Part shown: piece by piece, positions 26,884-36,009 of the stretch
Layout of the letters: the number at the start of each line of letters is the position of its first letter
Numbering within the stretch: position 1 is the first letter of the stretch
Assembly: GCA_963933975.1 (NCBI GenBank)
Contig: CAWVWE010000006.1
Span: forward strand, 30,038 to 94,037
Length of the DNA stretch: 64,000 bases
Reading direction: 5' to 3'
Source: UBA10364 sp905182675
Lineage (GTDB): Bacteria; Bacteroidota; Bacteroidia; Flavobacteriales; Schleiferiaceae
Translations under genes and position numbers: made by a program
Notes under the pieces: model-generated
What the model saw: the letters and a program-made list of their open reading frames with translations, nothing else
The model's database searches: none
Told to the model about the DNA's origin: nothing

Positions 26884-27887
26884 TGATTGATGTTGCCGCT
26901 AAAAAAGTTGCCGTAATTGGAGGAGGATCTTTTGGAACTGCTCTAGTAAAAATCTTTAGCGCAAACCAGGGACATTGTTTTTGGTGGATGCACAATGAGG
27001 AGAGCGCTTTGCACTTGATGCAGTTTCATCATAACCCGCGCTATTTGTCTGCGGTGAGGTTTGACCCAGAGACCATAAGTGTATTTACAGAAGTATCAGA
27101 GGCGGTTAAACAAGCGGACATTGTGGTATTTGCCATACCCAGCGCTTTCGTAAAGTCGGTTTTATTGGAGCTTATGCCTGGTGCGCTGGATGGTAAAATT
27201 GTTTGTTCAGCAATCAAGGGTATAATCCCTGATGAAAACATGATCGTAGGCGAGTACTTACGCGATGTGATGGGTATTCCCGAGAATAACATTGTTGTGA
27301 TTACAGGCCCTTGTCATGCTGAGGAAATCGCATTAGAACGACTTAGCTTTCTGACTGTTGCAGCGCAAGAGAAGGAGACGGCTTCTGTGGTAGCAGAAAC
27401 CTTGAAAAACCACTATGTGCGCTGCACACTCTCAAAGGATTTATACGGTACAGAGTATGCTGCTGTGATGAAAAATATTTATGCGATCGCCGCTGGAATG
27501 TACCACGGATTGGGCTATGGCGATAATTTTCAAGCAGTGCTGATGTCAAATGCAGCACGTGAGATGAAGCGTTTTATGAATGCAGTTTCGGAGCAAAAGG
27601 TGAATATAAATAAGAGTGCTTACTTGGGCGACTTATTAGTGACGGGTTATAGCCAATTCTCGCGAAATCGCATGCTAGGTAGCATGATTGGCAAGGGATA
27701 TACGGTGAGAAGTGCACGAGCAGAAATGACCATGGTCGCAGAGGGATTTTATGCGGTTCCTCTTGTGCACAAACTCAAACGAAAAAGAGATGTACGTATG
27801 CCAATAGTGCAGGCAGTATATGCGGTACTTTATGACGGTAAATCCGTGAAAAAAGTCATGGAAAAATTAGCACAAAAACTAGACTAA
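26883..27887 (+). CDS. gpsA: NAD(P)-dependent glycerol-3-phosphate dehydrogenase
   Basis: This 334-residue cytosolic enzyme reduces dihydroxyacetone phosphate to sn-glycerol-3-phosphate, the backbone of phospholipids. The Rossmann motif is AVIGGGSFGTALVKIF at residues 9-24; ITGPCHAEEIA and the catalytic lysine in AAVMKNIYAIAAGMYHGLGYGDN follow as expected. Coupled to the M28 peptidase by a TAATG overlap. Confidence 0.95.
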   Translation: MIDVAAKKVAVIGGGSFGTALVKIFSANQGHCFWWMHNEESALHLMQFHHNPRYLSAVRFDPETISVFTEVSEAVKQADIVVFAIPSAFVKSVLLELMPGALDGKIVCSAIKGIIPDENMIVGEYLRDVMGIPENNIVVITGPCHAEEIALERLSFLTVAAQEKETASVVAETLKNHYVRCTLSKDLYGTEYAAVMKNIYAIAAGMYHGLGYGDNFQAVLMSNAAREMKRFMNAVSEQKVNINKSAYLGDLLVTGYSQFSRNRMLGSMIGKGYTVRSARAEMTMVAEGFYAVPLVHKLKRKRDVRMPIVQAVYAVLYDGKSVKKVMEKLAQKLD

Positions 27888-27939
27888 TTTTCAAACTTAA
27901 GTCAGGCCAAGTACGTTAGAGGAGTACAACATTCGAGTT

Positions 27940-28680
27940 ATGAAATACCTAATCACCGCGTTTGCCCTTGCTTTTTCTGTCATAGTAACCGCTCAGGACG
28001 CTAAAGATATCGTGCGTAAAAGTGAACTGAACGTAAAAGGTGCTCAGAGTACGTCCTCTCTTGAAATAAGAACGGTACGTCCCACCTGGGAGCGCAACAT
28101 GTCAGCAAAAACTTGGTCGAAGGGCATGAATCAAAATATCATATTGATCACCAGTCCAGCTCGAGACAAGGGCACGGTTTTTCTAAAACGTGATAAGGAG
28201 ATCTGGAATTATGTGCCCACTATTGAGCGCAGTGTGAAACTTCCGCCTTCCATGATGATGCAAAGTTGGATGGGCACTGACTTCTCTAACGATGACTTGG
28301 TCAACGAAAGCTCTAACCTAAACGACTATTCCCATAAGATTATTGATGAGGTTGAGGTTGAAGGCCTTTTGTGTTGGGTCGTAGAATTTACACCACTTCC
28401 TGAAGCCCCTGTGGTTTGGGGAAAAATAATCAACTACATTTCTAAAGAAAGCTTCTTACAAATGAAAGGCGAATTTTATGACGAAGATGGATACCTGATC
28501 AATACAATGCAGGGATTTGATATCAAGGAATTGAATGGCCGAACACTTCCGACACGTATTCGTATGACTCCTGCTGAAGAGCCGGGGCATTACACGGAGA
28601 TGGTTTATAAGGAATTGAATTTTGACGCCACATTGACGGATTCATTTTTTTCTATTCAAAACATGAAACGCCTGAGATAA
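27940..28680 (+). CDS. LolA-like outer membrane lipoprotein-sorting protein
   Basis: A 246-residue periplasmic protein with signal peptide MKYLITAFALAFSVIVTAQ. The segment NYVPTIERSVKLPPSMMMQSWMG is typical of LolA-fold proteins found with FtsX/LolC-type transporters. It probably shuttles a lipid or lipidated ligand between the ABC complex encoded next and the outer membrane (inference). Its TAA stop overlaps the permease ATG (TAATG). It differs from housekeeping LolA in context, being the head of a five-gene operon. Confidence 0.85.
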   Translation: MKYLITAFALAFSVIVTAQDAKDIVRKSELNVKGAQSTSSLEIRTVRPTWERNMSAKTWSKGMNQNIILITSPARDKGTVFLKRDKEIWNYVPTIERSVKLPPSMMMQSWMGTDFSNDDLVNESSNLNDYSHKIIDEVEVEGLLCWVVEFTPLPEAPVVWGKIINYISKESFLQMKGEFYDEDGYLINTMQGFDIKELNGRTLPTRIRMTPAEEPGHYTEMVYKELNFDATLTDSFFSIQNMKRLR

Positions 28681-29894
28681 TGCTGAAACTAGCTTGGCGA
28701 AATATTTGGCGAAATAAAGGGCGCAGTGCTATTACTATTGCGGCAGTGATGTTTTGTGTCATTTTTGCCGTGGTATTGCGGAGTTTCCAAATCGGTGTTT
28801 GGGAGAACATGACCCATGAGATTGTAGCTAATAATTTTGGTTATTTACAGCTGCATCAAAAAGGATTTTGGGCTGATCAAACCTTAGATAACAGCTTAGA
28901 ATTAGCATCGGTAAACGAGCAGATATTTCTGGATCATCCGGATGTGAAGGGACTCATTCCTCGCATTGAGAGCTTCTCATTAGTGAGTACTGGGGAAGGG
29001 ACAAAGGGGACGCTGGTGATGGGGATTGACCCACAAAGGGAACTTCCTGGGTTACAGTTAGATCAATTTCTAGTGCAGGGCAGCACTTTTGCTCCTGACG
29101 ATAAAAGTGTCGTTGTAGCTGAGGGCTTGGCTAAATTCTTTAATTTATCCATAGGTGACACACTTCTCTTCATAGGTCAAGGGTACCATGGGGCATCTGC
29201 TTATGGGCGTTATCCTGTCGTTGGAATAGCCAGAATGAGAAACCCTGAGTTGAACAAACAATTGGTCTTGATGCCTTTCAAGGAAGCCCAATTCATGTAC
29301 AATTGTGTAGGTCGTGCAACCACCCTTGTTGTTGATCTAGAAGAGGGTGCAAGCTACAAGCAGGTTAATCAAGAACTTTTAGCAGCCATAGGTTTATCCG
29401 CTCTAGAATTGTTGTCATGGGAACAACTGTTTCCAGAGATCATCCAGACCATAGAAGCGGATATGGCCGGTGGACAAATTTTTATCTCTATTCTTTACGT
29501 TATCATTTCGTTTGTATTGCTTGGAACCGTGATCATGATGGTTGCTGAGCGACAAAGAGAATTTGGAATTTTAGTGTCTATAGGCATGCGTAAAAGCAAG
29601 CTCGCCATGGTCACTGTTATGGAAAACCTCATCTTAACGATGGGAGGTGCATTGCTTGGAATGGCTATTGTCAAACCGGTCCAATTCTACTTTAAGTACA
29701 ACCCCATAGACCTTAGCGGTCAAATGCGTGAGGCCGTTGAGCGGTTTAATTTTGAACCAAAGCTACACACCACGACATCGTTTATGATCAATATAAATCA
29801 TGGGTCAATCATCTTTCTCATTGGCAGTTTGGTATCGCTGTATGCGGTTTGGAAAATCATGACCTTGAACCCAGTAAAGAGTATGCGCTCATGA
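28680..29894 (+). CDS. FtsX/LolC-type ABC transporter permease 1
   Basis: A 404-residue membrane protein opening LKLAWRNIWRNKGRSAITIA, the N-terminal helix signature of MacB/LolC-type permeases. One helix near residue 20, a large periplasmic domain (about 45-265) and three C-terminal helices (GQIFISILYVIISFVLLGTV onwards) complete the FtsX fold. It pairs with the next gene as a heterodimer like LolC-LolE. It overlaps that gene by ATGA. Confidence 0.9.
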   Translation: MLKLAWRNIWRNKGRSAITIAAVMFCVIFAVVLRSFQIGVWENMTHEIVANNFGYLQLHQKGFWADQTLDNSLELASVNEQIFLDHPDVKGLIPRIESFSLVSTGEGTKGTLVMGIDPQRELPGLQLDQFLVQGSTFAPDDKSVVVAEGLAKFFNLSIGDTLLFIGQGYHGASAYGRYPVVGIARMRNPELNKQLVLMPFKEAQFMYNCVGRATTLVVDLEEGASYKQVNQELLAAIGLSALELLSWEQLFPEIIQTIEADMAGGQIFISILYVIISFVLLGTVIMMVAERQREFGILVSIGMRKSKLAMVTVMENLILTMGGALLGMAIVKPVQFYFKYNPIDLSGQMREAVERFNFEPKLHTTTSFMININHGSIIFLIGSLVSLYAVWKIMTLNPVKSMRS

Positions 29895-31114
29895 TATTTA
29901 AAATTGCTTGGCGCAATATTTGGCGTTCAAAGATCAGGTCATTAGTTGTGTTAACTTCCATTGCGCTTGGAATTTGGGCGGGATTGCTCATTATTGGATT
30001 TTCTTTTGGAATGAACAATGAGCGAACTTCCTCTGCCATAGGCTCTACACTAGGCCATAGTCAAGTTCACAGTTTATCATTCCTGGAGGAGCCAACGTCT
30101 GCTGCTGTAATAGGTTCTGCAGCTGAGGTACAGGCTATAGAAGAGTTACTTCAAGAGGCTGTTTTTGTCAAAGGCGTCTCTACGCGTGCTATCATGATGG
30201 GCATGGTCAGTGCGCCAAAGAGTGCTCGTGGCGCCCGCATGATTGCAGTAGACCCAGACAGTGAGCGGGCGAATAGCACCCTCCCAGAAACGATAGTCGA
30301 AGGAGATTTTTTTGAGTCAAAAACACGAAATAGTGTCATCATAGGCCAAAAATTAGCTGATAAACTGGGTTTAGGACTCCGTAAAAAAGTGGTTTTGACT
30401 TTTCAAGATGCTGAAGGGAATATTTCACGCGCTTCCTTTCGTATCACCGGAATTTATAAAACATTGAACGCGACTTGGGATGAGTTGAATCTATACATTA
30501 AGCGTTCGGATCTTGCCCATATCATCGGTCAAGACCTTGTCCATGAGATTATGGTACGCTATGACGAAACAGAGGGTACGGAGGAGAAAACGGCGAAACT
30601 CTCCGCAGCGCTGCCTGAAGGCGCTGCCATATTGAGCTGGAAACGCAATAGCCCGGAATTAGGATACGCGGATGACATGATGGGTATTATGCTCGTACTG
30701 GTTTTAGGTATTATTATGATGGCGTTGCTTTTTGGAATCATAAACAATATGCTCATGGCGATCTTAGAACGACGCAGAGAATTGGGAATGTTGATGGCCG
30801 TCGGGATGAATAAACGAAAATTATTTATCATGATTCTCGTTGAAACTTTAATGCTTGGCTTCGTTGCCGGTCCGGTGGGAATACTACTTGGTGACCTTAG
30901 CACGCGAGTGATGATGGGTATTGGAATTGATCTAACGAGCAAGAAAGAAGGTCTAGCGAACCTTGGAGTACAGAGTATTATATACCCCGAGATTGTACCC
31001 GAGTACTATCTTATTGTTGCTGTTATGGTCATAATGACAGCGTTGTTAGCGGCATTATATCCTGCCTATAAGGCACTAAAATTGAACCCTGTACAAGCCA
31101 TACGTGGTGAATGA
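29891..31114 (+). CDS. FtsX/LolC-type ABC transporter permease 2
   Basis: Paralogue of the preceding permease: MIFKIAWRNIWRSKIRSLVV begins the protein, followed by a periplasmic domain and three helices at the C-terminus. The ATG at 29891 overlapping the upstream stop (ATGA) is preferred to a start 42 bases earlier. The cytoplasmic loop MLMAVGMNKRKLFIMILVET is the FtsX coupling-helix region that touches the ATPase. About 407 residues. Confidence 0.9.
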   Translation: MIFKIAWRNIWRSKIRSLVVLTSIALGIWAGLLIIGFSFGMNNERTSSAIGSTLGHSQVHSLSFLEEPTSAAVIGSAAEVQAIEELLQEAVFVKGVSTRAIMMGMVSAPKSARGARMIAVDPDSERANSTLPETIVEGDFFESKTRNSVIIGQKLADKLGLGLRKKVVLTFQDAEGNISRASFRITGIYKTLNATWDELNLYIKRSDLAHIIGQDLVHEIMVRYDETEGTEEKTAKLSAALPEGAAILSWKRNSPELGYADDMMGIMLVLVLGIIMMALLFGIINNMLMAILERRRELGMLMAVGMNKRKLFIMILVETLMLGFVAGPVGILLGDLSTRVMMGIGIDLTSKKEGLANLGVQSIIYPEIVPEYYLIVAVMVIMTALLAALYPAYKALKLNPVQAIRGE

Positions 31115-31115
31115 T

Positions 31116-31802
31116 ATGAGTAAAACTGTTATTGAAGTAAAAGACCTCTTCAAAGTGTATGAAGGTCCTGTTCCGGTCAAGGCGGTGAATGGAATTAGCC
31201 TGACGATAAAGGAAGGAGAATTTACTGCACTGAAAGGGCCATCTGGATGTGGAAAAACGACGCTGCTGAACATGCTGGGTGGGTTAGATTATCCTACCTC
31301 AGGATCAATTCTTGTGGGAGGCAATGACATCACTTCACTTGGGGAAAATGAATTGATTGATTTTCGACTGCGCAACATCGGATTTGTATTTCAAGCCTAT
31401 AATCTCATACCGGTGCTGTCCGCTACGGAAAATGTCAGCTTCATTATGCTGTTACAGAATCGCCCTAAGGAAGAGCGAGAAGACAGAGCACGTCAATTAT
31501 TGCAATCTGTCGGCCTAACAGGCAAGGAAGACAAACGACCGGGTGAACTTTCTGGAGGCCAGCAGCAGCGAGTTGCAGTGGCTAGGGCACTTGCTTCTAA
31601 GCCTCAATTTGTCCTTGCAGATGAGCCTACAGCGAACTTAGACTCTGAAAGCACAGCGAACCTACTTGATATTATGTTGAAGCTTAACAAAGAGGAAGGC
31701 ATGACATTCGTATTCGCTACCCATGATGACAGGGTAATTAACCGTGCACGACGCGTTGTGGCAATTTCTGATGGGAAAGTAGTATCTGATCTTAGTAAAT
31801 AA
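31116..31802 (+). CDS. LolD/MacB-type ABC transporter ATP-binding protein
   Basis: An ATPase of about 228 residues with Walker A GPSGCGKTTLLNMLGGLDYP, the LSGGQQQRVAVARAL signature and Walker B VLADEPTANLDS. The ATG at 31116, one base after the permease stop, is preferred to the GTG at 31104. With the two permeases it makes a type VII (mechanotransmission) ABC system. Confidence 0.92.
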   Translation: MSKTVIEVKDLFKVYEGPVPVKAVNGISLTIKEGEFTALKGPSGCGKTTLLNMLGGLDYPTSGSILVGGNDITSLGENELIDFRLRNIGFVFQAYNLIPVLSATENVSFIMLLQNRPKEEREDRARQLLQSVGLTGKEDKRPGELSGGQQQRVAVARALASKPQFVLADEPTANLDSESTANLLDIMLKLNKEEGMTFVFATHDDRVINRARRVVAISDGKVVSDLSK

Positions 31803-33082
31803 TGAGAAATTGGACGAAAATCGCTCTTTTTTGCCTCGTTTTAGGCCAAATTCAAGTTGTTTTTGCTCAAAACAATGAAAAAGAGGAAGATAGCTGGAAG
31901 TCAAAATGGGCCATTTCGGGTTATCATAAAGCCCTTTATCAGTACAATGGAATCAATCCAGCTTTTGTTCCTCAAAACAGTCCGATACCACTTCCGGTGG
32001 TTCAACTTAACACAAATGACTACCTCTACCATAACAGAATAAACGCCCGTTTTTATGGCAAGAATTTTACGTTTGCGGCAGGTATGCGTAATCGTGTTTT
32101 TGCCGGATATACAAACTCGAATTTCGATGCCCTTCGTGACGATGGAATTCCTCCCTTTTCTGGATATAATGATTTTTTAGACTATACCCACCAAGACGGT
32201 TTTATACCTTTAAATATTCCATGGTATCAAAGTGATATGATATCCGCATTGTCCGTTTTTGATCGATTTTATATTGATCTTGATCGTGAAAAGTGGCATT
32301 TACGCGTGGGTCGTCAGCGTATCAATTGGGGTATCAATCAGCAGTTCAATCCTAACGATCTTTTTAACCCATTCAATCTTTTCGACATAGACTATGAGGA
32401 GCGGCCTGGCGTGGATGCGATCCGCTATGAGCGCTATACAGGGTTATTGAGCAGTTGGGAGATATCTTATGCGCCTTCAGACAGTATCAAGAACCACGTG
32501 GCAGCATTTCGCTACAGAACAAACTATTTGGGCTATGACTTTCAAGCCATCGCAGGGAAGTGGAAAACCAGAATAGCCCTAGGTGGGGGGTGGTCTGGAA
32601 ACATAAAGAAGGCTGGTTTTAGTGGCGAATTCACGTATTTCTTGCCCTACAAAGATTTGCCTAAAATCAATCCAGCGCAAACTAATTTGGTTCTTTCCAC
32701 AAGCGTGGATCATGCTTTTTTAAACGGTTTTTTTGTTAGCATGGGTTACCTATATAATTTTCGTGGCACCACGGATCCAACATTAGTCAGCCTATTGGGT
32801 GGTGATATAGGCCGAACAAGCCCATATAACCCCATGCCTTTTCGACATACGATTACCTCAGCGGTGTTATTTACGATGGGAGAATTAACAAATTTGACTC
32901 TGACGATTCTCAGTACCCCCAAAGCTGAAATATTTATAGCTATCCCTTCACTGAGCTATAGTATTAACGAGGATTTAGATGCCTCTATTTTTGCTCAAAT
33001 ATTCCTTACGGACAATCCATTTGAGGATCAGTACACGTGGTTTAGTAACGCAATATTTGTCAGGTTGAAGCAATCGTTCTAA
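31802..33082 (+). CDS. Predicted outer-membrane beta-barrel protein
   Basis: A 426-residue protein with signal peptide ending in FAQ near residue 22. Alternating aromatic and polar stretches (LYHNRINARFYGKNFTFAAG; WHLRVGRQRINWGIN) and a C-terminal phenylalanine (RLKQSF) indicate a beta-barrel. It is coupled to the ATPase by TAATG and is thus the probable outer-membrane part of the LolA-like/ABC system. No specific family is recognised. Confidence 0.75.
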   Translation: MRNWTKIALFCLVLGQIQVVFAQNNEKEEDSWKSKWAISGYHKALYQYNGINPAFVPQNSPIPLPVVQLNTNDYLYHNRINARFYGKNFTFAAGMRNRVFAGYTNSNFDALRDDGIPPFSGYNDFLDYTHQDGFIPLNIPWYQSDMISALSVFDRFYIDLDREKWHLRVGRQRINWGINQQFNPNDLFNPFNLFDIDYEERPGVDAIRYERYTGLLSSWEISYAPSDSIKNHVAAFRYRTNYLGYDFQAIAGKWKTRIALGGGWSGNIKKAGFSGEFTYFLPYKDLPKINPAQTNLVLSTSVDHAFLNGFFVSMGYLYNFRGTTDPTLVSLLGGDIGRTSPYNPMPFRHTITSAVLFTMGELTNLTLTILSTPKAEIFIAIPSLSYSINEDLDASIFAQIFLTDNPFEDQYTWFSNAIFVRLKQSF

Positions 33083-33093
33083 CTTGATCGCTT

Positions 33094-33762
33094 ATGAACG
33101 AAGACGACCACATTCCTTATACGCCTTGGCCAAAATCTAATATTGAGGCCCAATCGATTTTTGTTTCTTTTTCAGAGTCCATTGTAACGCGCCGCAGTAT
33201 GCGATTTTACGATGTTGCTAAGGGTGTGGACAGAGAAACTATAGAAAAAATTATTCGCATTGCATCCAGCGCTCCGTCAGGAGCGAACAAGCAGCCTTGG
33301 CATTTCGTTGCCGTTCAAGACCCTGAGGTAAAACGGCAAATCAGAGAAGCAGCTGAAAAAGAAGAAAAGGTATTTTATAAGGATCGTGCTGGTGAAAAGT
33401 GGCTTAAAGACTTGGAGCCTTTGGCAACAAATTGGCAAAAGCCGTTTTTGGAAGAGGCGCCTTGGTTGATTGTTGTCTTTCGACAGAATTACGATATTGA
33501 CGCGCTAGGTGTGAAAACCAAGAATTACTACGTACAAGAAAGTGTTGGTATTGCATGTGGATTTCTTATTGCGTCTATCCATATGGCAGGTCTCGCAACG
33601 CTGACCCACACGCCCTCTCCAATGGGATTTTTGTCGAAAATATTAGGTCGGCCTGAGAATGAAAAACCTTTTTTATTGCTTCCTGTTGGACACCCAGCAA
33701 CAGATGGTACGGTGCCAAATATTCAAAGAAAGAACTTGGATGAAATCAGTGATTTTATCTGA
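33094..33762 (+). CDS. Nitroreductase family protein
   Basis: A 222-residue FMN-dependent oxidoreductase. VTRRSMRFYDV and IRIASSAPSGANKQPWHFVAV are the FMN-binding N-terminal motifs, and LLPVGHPATDGTVPN closes the fold. Substrate unknown; members reduce nitro compounds, quinones or, in the BluB/iodotyrosine deiodinase-like branch to which the SAPSGANKQPWHF motif is close, other aromatics. It starts 11 bp after the beta-barrel gene. Confidence 0.88.
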   Translation: MNEDDHIPYTPWPKSNIEAQSIFVSFSESIVTRRSMRFYDVAKGVDRETIEKIIRIASSAPSGANKQPWHFVAVQDPEVKRQIREAAEKEEKVFYKDRAGEKWLKDLEPLATNWQKPFLEEAPWLIVVFRQNYDIDALGVKTKNYYVQESVGIACGFLIASIHMAGLATLTHTPSPMGFLSKILGRPENEKPFLLLPVGHPATDGTVPNIQRKNLDEISDFI

Positions 33763-33786
33763 CCTTTGCTATAAATAAGTATAGAG

Positions 33787-34113
33787 ATGTTTGAGGGTGC
33801 TTCCATTCAATTTGTAGTAGATGCGGCAGAAGTTCGTGAAGAGCTGAATGCTGCTAAACTGAATTGGCCAATTATAAAAATACTGGGTACTGAGGATGAA
33901 GAGGAGAAAGATCCTGAAGATTTAAGTATATCAAATACGGGCGTTGCCATCTATATTGACAGTATTGATCTAATATTAAAGGAGCGTGTTGAGAAGGCTA
34001 AGGAGATTGTTACGACGGTAGCGCGTATGATACAGTACTTCAATGAACGCGACGAAACGGCGGTTCTTTTTTTCCATGCCAGCTGGCAAACCTACCTCGT
34101 TAAAGAGGACTAA
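33787..34113 (+). CDS. Small conserved-looking protein of unknown function
   Basis: A 108-residue acidic soluble protein with no signal peptide or membrane helix. Acidic runs (TEDEEEKDPEDL) occur in the middle. I do not recognise the family. It is 24 bp downstream of the nitroreductase on the same strand, and its last four bases overlap the convergent uvrC stop; both facts favour a real gene. Confidence 0.6.
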   Translation: MFEGASIQFVVDAAEVREELNAAKLNWPIIKILGTEDEEEKDPEDLSISNTGVAIYIDSIDLILKERVEKAKEIVTTVARMIQYFNERDETAVLFFHASWQTYLVKED

Positions 34114-35927
34114 GTCCCCGGTTGTTCAATCGTATTAAAGTGGTTTAGTAACACCTTTGACTTACGTAAGCCAAGGCATGCCTCTAGTTCCTCCGGTGTA
34201 GCAGATTTTACATTTTTAACACTCTTGAATTGTCTCATTAATAGCTTTATGCTTTCTGGGCCAATTCCCTTTATATCATCCAAAGCACTCTTGTAAGCAA
34301 CTTTACTTCTTAAGTCTCTATGGTGGCTTAAACTGAACCTGTGTGCCTCGTCTCGAGCTTGTTGAATGATCTTCAAAGATTCGCTACGCTTGTCTAGGTG
34401 CAACGGATAGGGGTCGCCAGGAAAATACAATTCTTCCAGTCTTTTGGCGATTCCAATGATGGTAATCTTGCCGCGTAGCCCTAATAGTTCAAGTGCTTTT
34501 AGTGCCGCGCCTAACTGACCTTTCCCTCCGTCAATCACGATTAAGTTTGGCAGTGGTTCTCCTTCCTCCTGCAGCCGCTTGTAACGTCTATAAACGACCT
34601 CTTCCATGCTTGCGTAATCATCAGGCCCCTCTACAGTCTTAATATTGAATTTGCGGTAATCTTTCTTAGACGGCTTGCCGTTTTTGAAGACGACACAGGC
34701 ACTCGCTGGATTGGTTCCCTGCATGTTAGAATTGTCAAAACATTCTAGATGACGGGGTTCGACGGGCATTCGTAAATCCGCCTTCATTTGAGTCATGATA
34801 CGCTTCACATGTCTTTCAGGATCGACTATTTGAATGTTTTTCAGCTTTTCCTGACGAAAGTACATGGCATTTTTAAGGCTCAATTCTACCAGCTTTCGTT
34901 TTTCTCCAATCTGAGGAACCCCAAATGCTACGCCTTCTAGTTCGAATTTCACTTGATGTGATGTGAAAACCCGCTTGGAAGTGGATCCAAACAAATCTCT
35001 AATCTTTGGAATAGCGATGTGCAAAAAGTCTTCTGGATCTTCTTCCAGCTTCTTTTTCATTTCTACCGTGTAACTCTGTACGATGGCACCTTCAATAATC
35101 TTCAAGTAGTTGACATAACCATACTCCGTATCCATACTTACGCTAAAGACATCTATGTTGGTCATGCTGTATCCAACGACGGTACTCTTTGCTGCATATT
35201 TCTCTAGTGCCTTGAGCTTCTCCTTATAGCGTTGAGCCTCTTCAAACTCAAGAGCTCCAGCATGGTCATTCATGGTTTGTTTGAGGTGCTTTTTCACTTC
35301 ACCTAATTGACCTTTAATGATCTTTCTTGCAGCGTCTATGTCTGCATTGTAGTTCTCTTCTTCTTGTAGATCTTCACAAGGACCTTTGCAGTTCCCAATA
35401 TGATATTCAAGACATAATTTGTACTTCCGTTTTTCAATATTATCCTCACTGAGCACGTACTTACACGTCCTTGTTGGGTACATTTGGTTGATTAGTTCGA
35501 GCACCGCTTTCATGCTCTTAATCGAAGGATATGGTCCGTAGTATTCACTACCATCTCTCACTACGTTACGGATGCCGAAAATTCGGGGAAACCGCTCATT
35601 TTTAATGGTGATATAAGGATAGGTCTTATCGTCCTTAAGGTTGATGTTATAGCGTGGTTGATGCTCTTTGATCAGGTTATTCTCAAGAAGTAGTGCGTCC
35701 CCTTCAGAATCAGTGAGGATGGTTCGAATGTCTACGATTTTTTTGACCATCACAGCTATGCGCGCGCTTGTAACGCTTTTGCTGAAGTAGGAGCTCACTC
35801 TCTTTTTTAAATCTTTGGCTTTACCGATGTACAGAATGCCACCATCTTTATCAATATGCTGATAGACCCCTGGACTGTGAGGGAGGGACTTTAGCAAATT
35901 TTGAATATGGGTACTGTTTGATGCCAT
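34110..35927 (-). CDS. uvrC: Excinuclease ABC subunit C
   Basis: This 605-residue protein makes both incisions in nucleotide excision repair. The N-terminal GIY-YIG domain reads GVYQHIDKDGGILYIGKAKD; KLCLEYHIGNCKGPCED is the conserved cysteine-rich block near residue 170; a UVR coiled coil follows (residues about 205-240), then the RNase H-like nuclease with HLECFDNSNMQGTNPAS and IVIDGGKGQL. The C-terminal helix-hairpin-helix (DDIKGIGPESIKLLMRQF) is present. Confidence 0.97.
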   Translation of the reverse strand: MASNSTHIQNLLKSLPHSPGVYQHIDKDGGILYIGKAKDLKKRVSSYFSKSVTSARIAVMVKKIVDIRTILTDSEGDALLLENNLIKEHQPRYNINLKDDKTYPYITIKNERFPRIFGIRNVVRDGSEYYGPYPSIKSMKAVLELINQMYPTRTCKYVLSEDNIEKRKYKLCLEYHIGNCKGPCEDLQEEENYNADIDAARKIIKGQLGEVKKHLKQTMNDHAGALEFEEAQRYKEKLKALEKYAAKSTVVGYSMTNIDVFSVSMDTEYGYVNYLKIIEGAIVQSYTVEMKKKLEEDPEDFLHIAIPKIRDLFGSTSKRVFTSHQVKFELEGVAFGVPQIGEKRKLVELSLKNAMYFRQEKLKNIQIVDPERHVKRIMTQMKADLRMPVEPRHLECFDNSNMQGTNPASACVVFKNGKPSKKDYRKFNIKTVEGPDDYASMEEVVYRRYKRLQEEGEPLPNLIVIDGGKGQLGAALKALELLGLRGKITIIGIAKRLEELYFPGDPYPLHLDKRSESLKIIQQARDEAHRFSLSHHRDLRSKVAYKSALDDIKGIGPESIKLLMRQFKSVKNVKSATPEELEACLGLRKSKVLLNHFNTIEQPGT

Positions 35928-35938
35928 CTGACAGTTAT

Positions 35939-35974
35939 AAAAAAAGGCCCGATTCCGTGGGGAGGAATCGGGCC
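35939..35974 (-). terminator. Rho-independent terminator after the T9SS surface protein
   Basis: An 11-bp perfect stem (GGCCCGATTCC at 35946-35956 with its complement at 35964-35974) is followed on the minus strand by a run of seven T. It lies 36 bases after the stop of the leftward T9SS protein gene and just before the uvrC start, so it insulates uvrC from that transcript. Confidence 0.85.
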
Positions 35975-36009
35975 CGAGTTCTCGTATTAAGAGCGTGTTA
36001 TTTTATGCG

